From: Lepidodermella squamata
Lineage: Eukaryota > Gastrotricha
NCBI GenBank assembly: GCA_047495785.1
Contig: JBLDXI010000042.1
Location: 1,364,001 to 1,428,000 of the forward strand
Length of the DNA: 64,000 bases
Direction: 5' to 3'
The notes under the pieces were generated by a model. It had not been told where the DNA came from. It did no database searches and saw nothing but the letters and a program-made list of their open reading frames with translations. A program made the position numbers and the translations under genes. This document shows, piece by piece, positions 55,120 through 64,000 of this stretch (positions are counted from its first letter, which is position 1; the number at the start of each line of letters is the position of its first letter).

Positions 55120-56154
55120 TTATCTCGATTTTTCATCGTCATGAATCGCAGTTTCATTCGCTTCTAAACCCGATGGCTTTTTGCCCCAAATTTTCGGAAC
55201 GTCCTCCTTTGAGGCCGCGAATGTCCCGAGCCAGTAGTCGAACGGCATTGTTATCGCGCCGTAGTTACAGTCGAAATGACTGTGGTGAAGGGAGTGGTAG
55301 TAGTTCCCTGAACCAAACGGCCAAACATAGCCATCATGGCCAACCCAGGCAGCGATTGCACAATCTACAAAAACCGCCACTGCTACAACCGGATGAACAC
55401 CGAATGGTAAGACGCAAAACGCTGACATGTAATAAATCGTCGATTCAACAGGATGCATACTAGTCCCCGAAAATGCCGTGATATTGTAGGATTTATGATG
55501 TAAGGAATGGACCCAGCGATATAGGATTTTCCCGAAATCGGGTACGTAGTCCAATCGCCAGGGATGCATGACCCTATGCATAAGGTAAAAGTGGCCGTTT
55601 CGCCAATAAGGCATTCCTAATACCAGTAATAGGTGTAAAACTGGTTTGTCCCAAAAAGATCGAGCCATAGGGATTAAACCCGTTGCCCAACAATGGCATA
55701 AGGCGATTTCAAGAATGCCAGCGATTATTGATGCTAGAAATGTATAGTAACAATCGTGTTTCATTTGCGCCCAGGACGGGTATTTTGGGACAATTTTGAA
55801 TTTGTACATCTTTTCCTTGTAAGGTCCGAAATACAGCCACCAGTCCCAGAATCCGCATATCAAAAATGTGCCTATGATGTTTCGCAGCAATATCGGCCAC
55901 ATCCATTCGAGGGATAGCCCTGAGGCTCGGCCATAAGCTGGGTAGGCATCACCATGTAACCAGAAAACAATGAACCAGGCAACGTAGAAATGCCGAAGAG
56001 CTGCTCCATATGCTGTCAAGTGATGCGTGAATGTCGCGTAAGGTACAGCCTTGAACTCAGGCTCTAATTCTGGCCCCTTGAATCGAATTGTTGTCAATAT
56101 TTGAGGAAGAGGCCATAGTAATGGTGTAAAAAAGGCTGAGATATATTCGAACAT
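55120..56154 (-). CDS. Membrane fatty acid/sterol hydroxylase family protein (344 aa, intronless)
   Basis: A single exon from ATG 56154. Several hydrophobic segments (about 70-90, 110-130, 160-185, 265-290) are typical of ER membrane enzymes. The three histidine boxes of the fatty-acid-hydroxylase superfamily (PF04116 type) are present: HRVMHPW (HX3H), HSLHHKSYN (HX2HH) and HSLHHSHFDCNYG (HX2HH). These bind a di-iron centre that oxidises lipid C-H bonds. The length and the WPF-GNYYHSLHHSHF context are closest to sterol C5-desaturase or C4-methyl oxidase relatives. Substrate cannot be read from sequence. The C-terminus (ETAIHDDEKSR) has no clear retention signal. Confidence 0.82.
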   Translation of the reverse strand: MFEYISAFFTPLLWPLPQILTTIRFKGPELEPEFKAVPYATFTHHLTAYGAALRHFYVAWFIVFWLHGDAYPAYGRASGLSLEWMWPILLRNIIGTFLICGFWDWWLYFGPYKEKMYKFKIVPKYPSWAQMKHDCYYTFLASIIAGILEIALCHCWATGLIPMARSFWDKPVLHLLLVLGMPYWRNGHFYLMHRVMHPWRLDYVPDFGKILYRWVHSLHHKSYNITAFSGTSMHPVESTIYYMSAFCVLPFGVHPVVAVAVFVDCAIAAWVGHDGYVWPFGSGNYYHSLHHSHFDCNYGAITMPFDYWLGTFAASKEDVPKIWGKKPSGLEANETAIHDDEKSR

Positions 56155-56300
56155 CTTTCTGAGGGTAGAAAAGATAGCGAGTCCTTTAGCATCAGAACTT
56201 CATAGTCTTATCGTTGGTTGATAAGAATTGCCCACACCCTCTCTTATCTCATGAGTTTCATGGCTCAAAAAATGTGACAAAATGGCAAAAAGCTGGAAAA

Positions 56301-56745
56301 ATGTTGATGCATAGCTCTATTTTCCTGCTGGCAATCGTTGCCTCTTCTTGCTTTGCGGGTCCATGCGAGATTTCGCAGTATGGTTGTCGTGGCATGGGGG
56401 ATTCTTGCATTCCAAGTCAACCCAAGTGCTGCAGGAATTTGTATAGGATTATCACATTAATGTTCTCTAAAACCTTTCCTAACTGCAAATTTTCAGGATT
56501 TGTGTGAAAAATTCTGGTAACGGCGAAGATTCAGGCCGATGTCTGGTTAAGTTGTTCAATGTACAACCATCAGACTGTCTACCAAAATGGTCCTATTGCG
56601 ACCCTCATGATGACAAATGCTGCCCCGGGAAGTAAGCTACCCTAGATTTCGTTTAAAATTACCGTTTTATTTCTTGAAATCTAATAGCATGTGCAGCATG
56701 CCTCTAGGTCAAAACTGCGGCAGCTGCACTCCTTCAAACCAGTAA
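56301..56745 (+). CDS. Knottin-like secreted Cys-rich peptide 1 (110 aa)
   Basis: Exons 56301-56440, 56497-56631 and 56688-56745 (333 nt). ATG 56301 opens a signal peptide (HSSIFLLAIVASSCFAG). Two cystine-knot-like modules follow. The first is C-x6-C-x6-C-x6-CC-x4-C (CEISQYGC, then KCCRNLIC). The second runs from SDCLPKWSYCDPHDDKCC to NCGSC. This spacing fits inhibitor-cystine-knot folds, used in nature as inhibitors, ion-channel ligands and antimicrobial or structural peptides. I cannot assign a role. It converges on a similar gene 58 bp away. Confidence 0.65.
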
Positions 56746-56803
56746 ACGTTGACGCTTGCAAGAACTAACTCAGAAAAATGTGTTGTTTTATTATGAAATG
56801 CTG

Positions 56804-57217
56804 TTAACACTTAGGAATGCAAACAGGGCTTGAACCAGAGTTTTTCTTGCCGCAGTAACTGTAAAATATTAAAATGAAATAAAGACATTGAAAACATAGA
56901 GACTGAACCATGCCGGGCAGCATTTATCAGCCAATAGATCGCAGGGACTTCCATCCGGCAAGCATTTCGCCCCAGCTTGAGATTTAACCGTACAAACACC
57001 ATAAGATCCCATATCCTTACAAAACCTGGCTTCAGAAATAATGATGCAATTGATCCAAGCGTAAAATCACTCACAATCCATCACAGCAGTGATGCAGCTC
57101 GAAGCCGTTTGGATCGCACTGCATGCCTTCGGTTTTGCAATGCCCAGCTCTTGGGATCGATTTCGAGCTCACAAACAATGAGGTTAAAACTAAGAGCGCT
57201 AAGCAACAATTCATCAT
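56804..57217 (-). CDS. Knottin-like secreted Cys-rich peptide 2 (104 aa)
   Basis: Minus-strand exons 57217-57075, 57025-56909 and 56858-56804 (315 nt). Signal peptide CCLALLVLTSLFVSSKS. Cysteine spacing repeats the knottin pattern twice: HCKTEGMQC through HHCCDGLFC, then KCLPDGSPCDLLADKCCPAC and CGKKNSGSSPVC. Exon number, phases and the DxxxDKCCP motif are shared with the neighbouring plus-strand gene, so the two are diverged inverted duplicates. Function unknown. Confidence 0.65.
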
Positions 57218-57547
57218 AAATGATTAATCAGGCTGTACTGTATTGTTATAAGTCGAAAAGCAATTTTATCATGAGATGAATATGTGTTTGCTGTTTGAAA
57301 ATCTGGTGTAAGTAACACAAGATGATCTTTCATGATCTATGGTCGCCATGTGTTGCATTGAGCACGATGATGTTACGAAAGTTATATGCTCGCCATGCTT
57401 CTGGGTTGTTTTCTTTACAAAAATTAAACTATTGACGATAGTTCGTGCTACATACTCATGACAAGATTTCAATAGGAGATTAAAGAAGCGTTTCGAAATA
57501 AAGAATGGTGAAGATTGTTTGTTTTCAAGGCACATGACTGCAGACTG
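57218..57547. other. Intergenic
   Basis: No gene seen. It lies between the 5' end of knottin-like gene 2 and the 3' end of the LamG-EGF gene. Confidence 0.45.
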
Positions 57548-59766
57548 CTAACATCCACCATTCTGGCAAGAACCTGCTGTAGAAAAATAGGCGTAAGTAC
57601 GTAATCTCAATGTTGATCGCGCCACATACCTGAAACCCCTGTTAAAAGAATGAGATTTTGAAAATAATACCTATTATGTCAGTTGAAAACTAACTTGTAA
57701 AGCAGTCGGGGCCAGTCCATCCAGCGTAGCATTTACAGTTGTTAGGACTCAAGCATTCACCTCGCCGGTAACAACCCTTACGGCAAACCGCTTTAAATCA
57801 AAAGAAAACAAAATATCCTATTTAAAGAGAGAAACGTCACAATCAGATCACAAACTAACGCTGTGAACAATCTGGGGCTATCCAGTCAGCAGTGCATGCA
57901 CATCGATTTGGCCTGATGCAAGTTCCACCGTTCGGACACCCTTGTGCGCATGATGCTATAAAGAATAAATGTTACCAGTTCGGATCTCAAAGCTTCAAAC
58001 TTGTTTGTTTCGACTTCAAATCACGACTGACGCGAAACAGCAAAAGCGACAAAACTGGCTTCAAAGTTTACGGGTGAAAATCGCTACTTTCGAAAAAGCG
58101 CGCTACAGTTCAGATTTTTTTGGATAATCTGAGGTGAGGAATCTTGCCCGATATTCAACAATTTGGATGGAATCAAGCTAGTGCTTCCACGTCAACCTGA
58201 ATCGACCTTGTCAATCCTTTTCGGTGACACCTTGGCGTTTCCCGTCCTTTGAGGTTGATGGGAGTCTCATAGAGATCTGAATTCTGAAAATTCATAATCC
58301 TAAAGAAAAACCGAGTACGAACATCGTGGAATCCAAGAATCGTCCCCCTTCAAGTCAAAACGCTTTTGAAATCTCGCGAACCCCCACTTTTCACTTGTTA
58401 ACAGTCATACTATTTCTAAAGTGGTTACCGAGACATGAAATTTTGATATGAAATAATTCATAGATTTCACTGTAATGGATGTCTTTCGCTTCCTTACGTG
58501 TGTCGCATAAAATGCCAGACCAGCCGGAAGCGCACGTGCAAGTGTTCCGTGCAGTGCATCGTCCTCCGAGGCCACATCCTGGGTTGCATGTTGCTTGATG
58601 CATAAATATAATTGATTTTTTGTAGATTTATGAAGGTCTCAACTCACGGACGCTGCAATCCCAGCCTGTCCAGCCGTCTATGCACGTGCATCGATAGCCG
58701 CCCAAGCTATTGAGGTCTCCAACACAGCTGTCGGGCGTGCAATTCGCGGGGCAAGATATCTCTACGGATAAAATTAGAATCCAGATTTTCAAAATAACGA
58801 AAAAAATAATTTATAATTCTTCAAGGTTCAATTTATGGCTTCACCGAGGCAAAATTTCGGAATTTCATCTGGTCATGGGAGTATTTAGAAAGGGTATTTA
58901 GAAAGGCACTCAAAGCGTTCTAACGATTTATTAGCTGGCATTGATTTCGGACAGTTGAGATTTGCGAAGCCGTCAGTTCTGCTTTGTAAAACGAAAGGCA
59001 CGCGTATTTGTTGTTGAACGAACCCGGGGCAACCGCGCCAATAATAATGCTGGGGTTTCTGTGTAGAAAACAGCTGAATAAAACCAGACACATTTTATTC
59101 AATTATCAACCTGTAACCGAAAGTGAGGATTTGCGACGTTTGTGGAGTTGATAATATCGAGGCCGGATTGCTGGCTGAAGTGTTGCAGTACACGTATTGC
59201 CGCAGGTCAGTTGCATTCGTTGCATTGTAAACATAAGCGACAAACTGCCAATCGGAAAAGTTACAAGTAAAACTACCGTAAGCTCCGGCGCCATTGTCAT
59301 ATCCCATGTCCCAAAATAGCGCATTAGGCTGCAAGTTTGACAGGTCACCAGACTTCAACCTCCACAGATGCATTAAATTACTGGCGCCTGAGTAGTATTC
59401 AAAAATAGCGGCTCGCTTTGGCGCATAGACAAAACCGGCGAATGTGAACGAAGACGCTCCCATGCTGACAGCAGAGTTATTGACAACCAGCCAACTCGTG
59501 TTGTCTAGCTTGTTAGTTTCGTAAGCCGTGTTCGGAAAGCCATCGGGACCTTGGGTTAGTACCCCACTTGTCGACGAAAACGTAGCATGGGCATTACTGC
59601 CGGAAATATCACGCAGGCCAAACAATGCATTCAACGGCCAGTAAGCTACTGGGTTGGGCAAGTTAGCTTGGTTGTTCAGAAATCTTGCCACATGTTCCTG
59701 GGATAAGACAGATCGCGAAATGCTGAAGATGCATATTATCAGCTTCATTTTGCAATCGAACATCAT
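57548..59766 (-). CDS. Secreted LamG plus EGF-repeat protein (about 406 aa)
   Basis: Minus-strand exons 59766-59111, 59058-58925, 58761-58648, 58593-58498, 57955-57860, 57790-57695 and 57576-57548 total 1221 nt. The start may be ATG 59766 or 59748; either leads into a signal peptide ([14 protein letters not shown]). Residues about 30-255 form a LamG/concanavalin-like domain ([20 protein letters not shown] through [12 protein letters not shown]). Four EGF modules follow, one per exon and all phase 1 (for example [36 protein letters not shown]), then a short final exon (GSCQNGGC). Exon 2 ends at a gttag donor whose bases include an in-frame TAG, so failure to splice there yields a LamG-only protein. 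Likely extracellular adhesion or matrix protein. Confidence 0.78.
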
Positions 59767-60166
59767 TTTTAATTGAATCTGCGAATATTTAATAAGTTTA
59801 AATGTTAGTTATCCTCCGTGAATCTTTGGTGCTGCCCCCAGCAACATTAATTATTCAGAAAGATGCGAGCACACAAATCCTAATGTTTCTTAATTCTTAA
59901 TATTTTCACGAATTATCATTAAATTTTTACAAATAAATGATGGTCGCCTGGTGATTGCCGCAACGTGCCCGATGGCTCCGTGCCCCGCGAGATTTAGCAT
60001 TTTGAGCGACGTGTTGCCAATAATTAACAACGATTTTAGCTCTCATACTACTTTTCTCGTTGCAAATAGAACTGCTGAAAGAAGTTCAACCTCAAAAAAC
60101 TGGCATAACTTCAAAATCAGAGGACTCATGTTCGGGGATTTTATTCGAGAATTTTCACAGCAAAAT
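59767..60166. other. Short intergenic
   Basis: No gene seen. AT-rich sequence between two minus-strand genes; an ORF on the plus strand here overlaps the receptor 3' end and has no content. Confidence 0.45.
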
Positions 60167-62563
60167 TTAGCCGGCAAGCATTGACGGCCATCTACCACTC
60201 CAAACTGGAAAATATATGATAGTAAAAGCCGCAAAAGAATAGATGATTTCACAAGCCTGTAGTGCGACCAACTGGATATTCCAATTTGACATCATAGCAA
60301 TGATTATAAAACCCGCGAAAAATATGGTCACGCATAGTATTGAAGAAATTCTAAAAACCGCAATATCAAGTTTGTACTCGACCGATATCGGCAGTGCTTT
60401 GACCTGGTACGCATAGAATGTGCTTAGAATCAAGAAAACTGCATTGAGCCCAGCAAAAGAAGCGGAAAAAGCTGGCAAAATCGACGAAAAACAACGATTT
60501 GAAACTGTGACGTAGTACTCATCCAGATCGACATCGAACATTACAACGCTTCTCTCAGTTATCAGCCGAACTCGCTCGTAAAAATGAAGAAAAATCAAAA
60601 TAGCAACGCAGATAAGAAAAGTAGCTAAATCCATGAATATCGCGAAATATTTATATGAAAACGATTTCGCAGGCGTTCCATTTGTTGGCGGCATTGCAAC
60701 CCCAAATTGCCTCGCCCAGGTTCCAGAATACGCGGGAACTGTCACGCTGCTTCGAAATGACGATTTCACGACTCGAGTTTCCTTTTTACCTGTTGGAGCT
60801 GCTGTAGTAGTAGCCAGACCATGATTTACATGCCCAGTTAGGGTGACGGACCTAGCGAATATCGTTGAGTTGATGATAGAGAACCCTAGAATTGGCATAA
60901 TGGCAATCCAAGGACAAATTCCGTCGTAATCTGCGAAAACTTGGAGTAAAACGCTTGAATCTAAAAACAGAACGCCGATAGCGATGAGCCCTGATCCAAT
61001 CAAGTCGAAGTGAGGATTCGGCCCGATTTTGAATGATATTCGGCAGTAACCGACCCTTGCGAGGCAAATCATTTTCCCGAGCATTAGAAACAATGTTATA
61101 GCCGAAATTACTGATTTATGGCTAATGGGCAAATCGCCGCTTAGAACCGCAATGTTGGACAGATCTCTAGGCGGTTGGCCGGATTTTGTAAAGAAAACAG
61201 GTTGCTTTGGGTCTTTTTTGTACGGATGAATTTCGTACTGTTCCATCTTGAGCTCTGCCGTCGTAGCATTCGGTTTGTAAATCGTGTAAATGTGCTGAAA
61301 ATCGCCGTTTAAAAACTGGGAAATGGACTGATTCTCGGAATCGACCTCAAAGCGTTGCGATAAATACAAACGGCCTGATCGTATGCTGATGAAATCCAAC
61401 TCAGAAGCCGCTCTGTACAACATCGGCTGAGATTCCGAACTATATTCCTTCAACGAAATGTTGAAGTATTGTTTCAGGTATCTATCAGTTTTGTTGAGGG
61501 TGTATATGGCTGCTGTAATGAGGTCCAGGCAACCTGTTCGGCCGAAATAACCGCCCATAGCAAAAGCTCGAGGTCCGAGCTTTTCGACCAGCTTCCTATC
61601 AAGATCTTGAGCTGAATAGCCCAAACTACCAGGCCCATCGTAGTCGCCGAACAGTCGGGTTACCCCGACCCAAAATGTGATCTTCATTTGTTCGAAAACG
61701 ACCTCGGGCTTTGAACATTCGCGGGGAAATGGGACAATCTTAGGGTCAAGAAGCGTGTAGCAGCTTACGCTGATTACGAACATGTAACTCGGCGCTGTAA
61801 TCCCGGCTTGATAGGCCTGGCAGAGGATTCGAAGGCAAATTCCAGCAGCATTCGACGCGATGGCTATGACGAAAACCCTAGCGTTACTGTTTTTCATTTC
61901 GTAAGCGAAATCAGGCTTTGTAAAATCTTCATCAGTTATCAAAGCTGTTACTGTAATTCCGTTGCTTGAAAAAATCGATGTGACCTGTTTAGCTAGGGCG
62001 TAGTCGACGGCAGCTGCTGAGGTGATAACTCCAACCTGTTTCCATTTTCCAATGCTTTTGATGACGCGAAGGTACGCGAATATCGTGTTTTCAACCGGCA
62101 ATTGAGGCCGTTGTAGTGCGATGTGCCTCTCTCGAGGTACAGTTAGAGTTATTGCTGAACAGCCCCCGGTGTAAGCAATGGAGTTGTAGGCTCTAACTAT
62201 TGGCGCGTAAAATTGGCAATTCGTCGACGAGCCGAGGATAACCGGCGATAGAAAAGCATTTTCTTGTGGCTTTGATCGAAAGTTTTCAACGAAATTGACG
62301 TAATTCGTTGGGATGATTTCGCTTCGAGAGCCCTCGTCGATTTCGGCGATATCGATTTCGTAATCAGGCAGCAGGTCGCTGCGTTTGTTGACCTCCTCGG
62401 CAATGAGGTTGTACACGGCCGAGCATACAGGATTTTGATATATCGGCACGCTTTTACCGAGAAAAGCGATGAGTATCAGTTTGGTCTTCGAAGCATCCGT
62501 CGAGTTATCTGCTAAGCCCAAGATAGGACTGCAAGATATAGCTAAAAGTATTCCAAGGAACAT
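60167..62563 (-). CDS. GABA-B-like class C G-protein-coupled receptor, intronless paralog (798 aa)
   Basis: A single exon from ATG 62563. Signal peptide MFLGILLAISCSPILGLA. Residues about 28-420 form the ligand-binding domain (FVENFRSKPQENAFLSPVIL, YLRVIKSIGKWKQVGVIT, LCQAYQAGITAPSYMFV). There is no Cys-rich linker. SGQPPRDLSNIAVLSGDLP leads into seven hydrophobic segments (about 458-795), with a long third intracellular-side loop carrying Arg/Lys clusters. It aligns end to end with the receptor at 32728-35365, yet that gene has an intron after EQMK and this one does not, so retroposition or intron loss is possible. Plasma membrane receptor; ligand unknown. Confidence 0.83.
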   Translation of the reverse strand: MFLGILLAISCSPILGLADNSTDASKTKLILIAFLGKSVPIYQNPVCSAVYNLIAEEVNKRSDLLPDYEIDIAEIDEGSRSEIIPTNYVNFVENFRSKPQENAFLSPVILGSSTNCQFYAPIVRAYNSIAYTGGCSAITLTVPRERHIALQRPQLPVENTIFAYLRVIKSIGKWKQVGVITSAAAVDYALAKQVTSIFSSNGITVTALITDEDFTKPDFAYEMKNSNARVFVIAIASNAAGICLRILCQAYQAGITAPSYMFVISVSCYTLLDPKIVPFPRECSKPEVVFEQMKITFWVGVTRLFGDYDGPGSLGYSAQDLDRKLVEKLGPRAFAMGGYFGRTGCLDLITAAIYTLNKTDRYLKQYFNISLKEYSSESQPMLYRAASELDFISIRSGRLYLSQRFEVDSENQSISQFLNGDFQHIYTIYKPNATTAELKMEQYEIHPYKKDPKQPVFFTKSGQPPRDLSNIAVLSGDLPISHKSVISAITLFLMLGKMICLARVGYCRISFKIGPNPHFDLIGSGLIAIGVLFLDSSVLLQVFADYDGICPWIAIMPILGFSIINSTIFARSVTLTGHVNHGLATTTAAPTGKKETRVVKSSFRSSVTVPAYSGTWARQFGVAMPPTNGTPAKSFSYKYFAIFMDLATFLICVAILIFLHFYERVRLITERSVVMFDVDLDEYYVTVSNRCFSSILPAFSASFAGLNAVFLILSTFYAYQVKALPISVEYKLDIAVFRISSILCVTIFFAGFIIIAMMSNWNIQLVALQACEIIYSFAAFTIIYFPVWSGRWPSMLAG

Positions 62564-63309
62564 TGGCTATGCTATAAATTGAACCTAGATAATAGATAAG
62601 TCAGGCAATTTTGAGAGGCCAATCAAGGAGTTTAAGGATTGTATACCGAGAGGGCATGGTGTGCGATCTTGGATCCTGGAGCTGGCCAGTGATGGATATT
62701 TGTTTGCTGTTTTTGCCAAAAATACTAGGAATTTCAACCAAAGAACGAGCGAAGCGAGGAAATTTAGAAGATTATCCACCAAATTACGCTCGAAAACCTC
62801 TAAACATTTCGGGATCGGAAAGGGGGGTGGGATGACTTCAGTTTTTTTTATTTCGTAGCCTCCCTATTGCGTCGCATGATAATGTCACAAGAGCTGAATT
62901 TTCCTAATTTTTTGTGTTCTATCCGGAAATTATTACGTTTGGCGGTAATGAAAACATAAGCTTGGTCTTCGGTCGAACTGAAATTGCATTACCCTGGAAA
63001 AAGTGACAAATACTTTGAACCTACTTTTTGATTAGTGAATGATAGCATCTAGTCTGCATATACTCTACAAGGAATTGATTTAAAAAGCGATCCTGAGACT
63101 TGTTTCAAAGGAATCATTAGCATAATTGAAGGAGTAAATTATCGATAATTGCCGCCGCATCCGAAAGTTGATCTTTTAATTATCGAAGTCACACTTAAAA
63201 AACGCGATCTTTCATTAACGGACAAATCAGGAAAAAGCTGACTGTAAAAGCTGCAGCAACCAGGGTTACTAACTAGGAGCAACTAGGGTCCTGAGTCTGT
63301 GTATGGCTT
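62564..63309. other. Intergenic, containing dispersed repeat R3
   Basis: 62660-62815 (gtgcgatcttggatcctgga through gagcgaagcgag) matches 14243-14400. The remainder is unique and non-coding as far as can be seen. Confidence 0.5.
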
Positions 63310-63470
63310 TTTTTGGTTCAGTCTTCACCGAAATGACTTTGGAAGCTTGGAGCTAGGACTGCTCACTCAGCCTGCTCTGTTTTGCGGAGAGAGAAATGGT
63401 TCCGAGTTTCGAGGTAAGCTTTATCTTAAACCGTCTGAACTTAGAAATTCGGCAGAACTTGTTTTTCTGA
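63310..63470 (+). pseudogene. Decayed prolyl 4-hydroxylase fragment
   Basis: Sequence similar to the last exon of P4: FFWFSLHRND matches LFWYSLHRNE, followed by a damaged distal block and RGKLYLKPSE matching RGQLHLKPCG. The bases corresponding to the HSACPVLKG and EKWVANKW motifs contain indels that shift the frame, and the H-x-D region is absent. It is a relic of a fifth family member. Confidence 0.7.
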
Positions 63471-63694
63471 TTGGAAATTTTTTAGTTTGAACTCATGAAA
63501 CAATGCAGCGCTCTAGTAAATCAATGCCATGAACAACAGGATCTGATCACGATTTTATTTCCCCCAAGGTATCCTATCCTATCCTTCACTTGACTTATCA
63601 ATGATACTCATCTCTTTCTCTCCTAGACGCTTTATCGGATCTCATCTCAGCAATTCACGGCTCGTCATCTTCATCCCTGCATGGGGTGTAGTGT
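63471..63694. other. Short intergenic
   Basis: No gene seen. A ggtatcctatcctatcc word (63571) is a local repeat. Confidence 0.4.
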
Positions 63695-63930
63695 TTACGT
63701 GGCTTTGTAGCTGCTGAACGTTGAGGAGGCTGGCATGGGCTTCATGAAAGGACACAATCTCGGATACAAAATGCAGTTCCGACCATTCGTGTCGTGTAAG
63801 AAGTGATAGCAACCAGCGGTGCCCAGGCACATTCCAGCACACGCTTCGGCGGTTGGAAGGTTACCGAAAATCCGAATAACAGATCCATCGCACTGAGTGC
63901 TAATTTTGGTAAAGGATTTCAAATAGTTGG
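63695..63930 (-). CDS. PAN/Apple domain exon, partial gene at window edge
   Basis: The terminal exon begins after an acceptor at 63931-63932 (minus strand) and encodes one PAN/Apple domain: NYLKSFTKISTQCDGSVIR, EACAGMCLGTAGCYHFLHD, CILYPRLCPF, ending SSYKAT. It is closest to the last domain of the triple-PAN gene. That gene continues YILHPKQG after KAT; here the Tyr codon is TAA, so the protein stops eight residues early. Upstream exons, including the signal peptide, lie beyond the window. Confidence 0.7.
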
Positions 63931-64000
63931 CTATGAGAAAAGAGGCAACAGGAAAATTAGACAAAAGAAAAGAAGACTTATTGAATTTTTACTTGGTTGG

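Noticed and set aside
1-64000. CRISPR arrays, operons with ribosome binding sites, phage genes
   Set aside because: Spliceosomal introns and animal gene families throughout; no regularly spaced direct repeats with unique spacers.

Overview
This window looks like nuclear DNA from a small, intron-rich invertebrate animal. Genes carry short GT-AG introns (mostly 50-250 bp), secreted proteins built from single-exon modules, collagen prolyl 4-hydroxylase genes, an M13 metallopeptidase, PAN/Apple and EGF modules and class C receptors. The phylum cannot be fixed from sequence alone; tardigrade, mite, springtail or nematode are all possible. No rRNA gene, tRNA gene, CRISPR array or prokaryotic feature was recognised. 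All exon models below were built by eye from splice sites and reading frame; most of them close to an exact multiple of three, which supports them.

Left half (about 1-38 kb) is repeat-rich. It holds a tandem family of secreted Cys-rich repeat proteins (repeat core CPSGQSC), each with four exons: intact copies A (4.6 kb), C (21.5 kb) and E (36.8 kb), copy B (9.2-13.2 kb) split by a 3.06-kb transposon, a 5'-truncated pseudogene D (23.7 kb), and an inverted fragment F (15.1-16.1 kb). B and C sit in a segmental duplication whose alignment becomes clear only when two insertions are removed: 9843-12904 (TSD ATAT) and 16953-20153 (TSD TTAT, carrying a transposase gene with a PHD-like finger). Other mobile DNA includes a CACTA-type transposase (1.6-3.9 kb), a non-LTR retrotransposon (26.1-29.8 kb) whose two ORFs are in one frame separated by a single UAG, foldback elements, and an 84-bp perfect inverted repeat (32.0-32.3 kb).

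Right half (about 38-64 kb) is gene-dense and mostly extracellular in character. There is a condensation-fold acyltransferase (minus), three tandem prolyl 4-hydroxylase alpha-like genes (41.1-45.8 kb) plus a fourth at 51.0-52.9 kb and a decayed fragment at 63.3 kb, a neprilysin-like M13 peptidase (46.4-48.9 kb), secreted PAN/Apple proteins (49.2-50.0, 53.0-54.7, 63.7 kb), a membrane sterol/fatty-acid hydroxylase (55.1-56.2 kb), a convergent pair of knottin-like secreted peptides (56.3-57.2 kb) and a LamG-plus-EGF secreted protein (57.5-59.8 kb). Two GABA-B-like class C receptors lie 25 kb apart, one with a single intron (32.7 kb) and one intronless (60.2 kb).

Working together (inference): many products enter the secretory pathway, either as ER enzymes acting on collagen or cuticle-like substrates or as secreted matrix and defence-like proteins. 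The strongest candidate for something undescribed is the CPSGQSC gene family and the nested-transposon history written into it.
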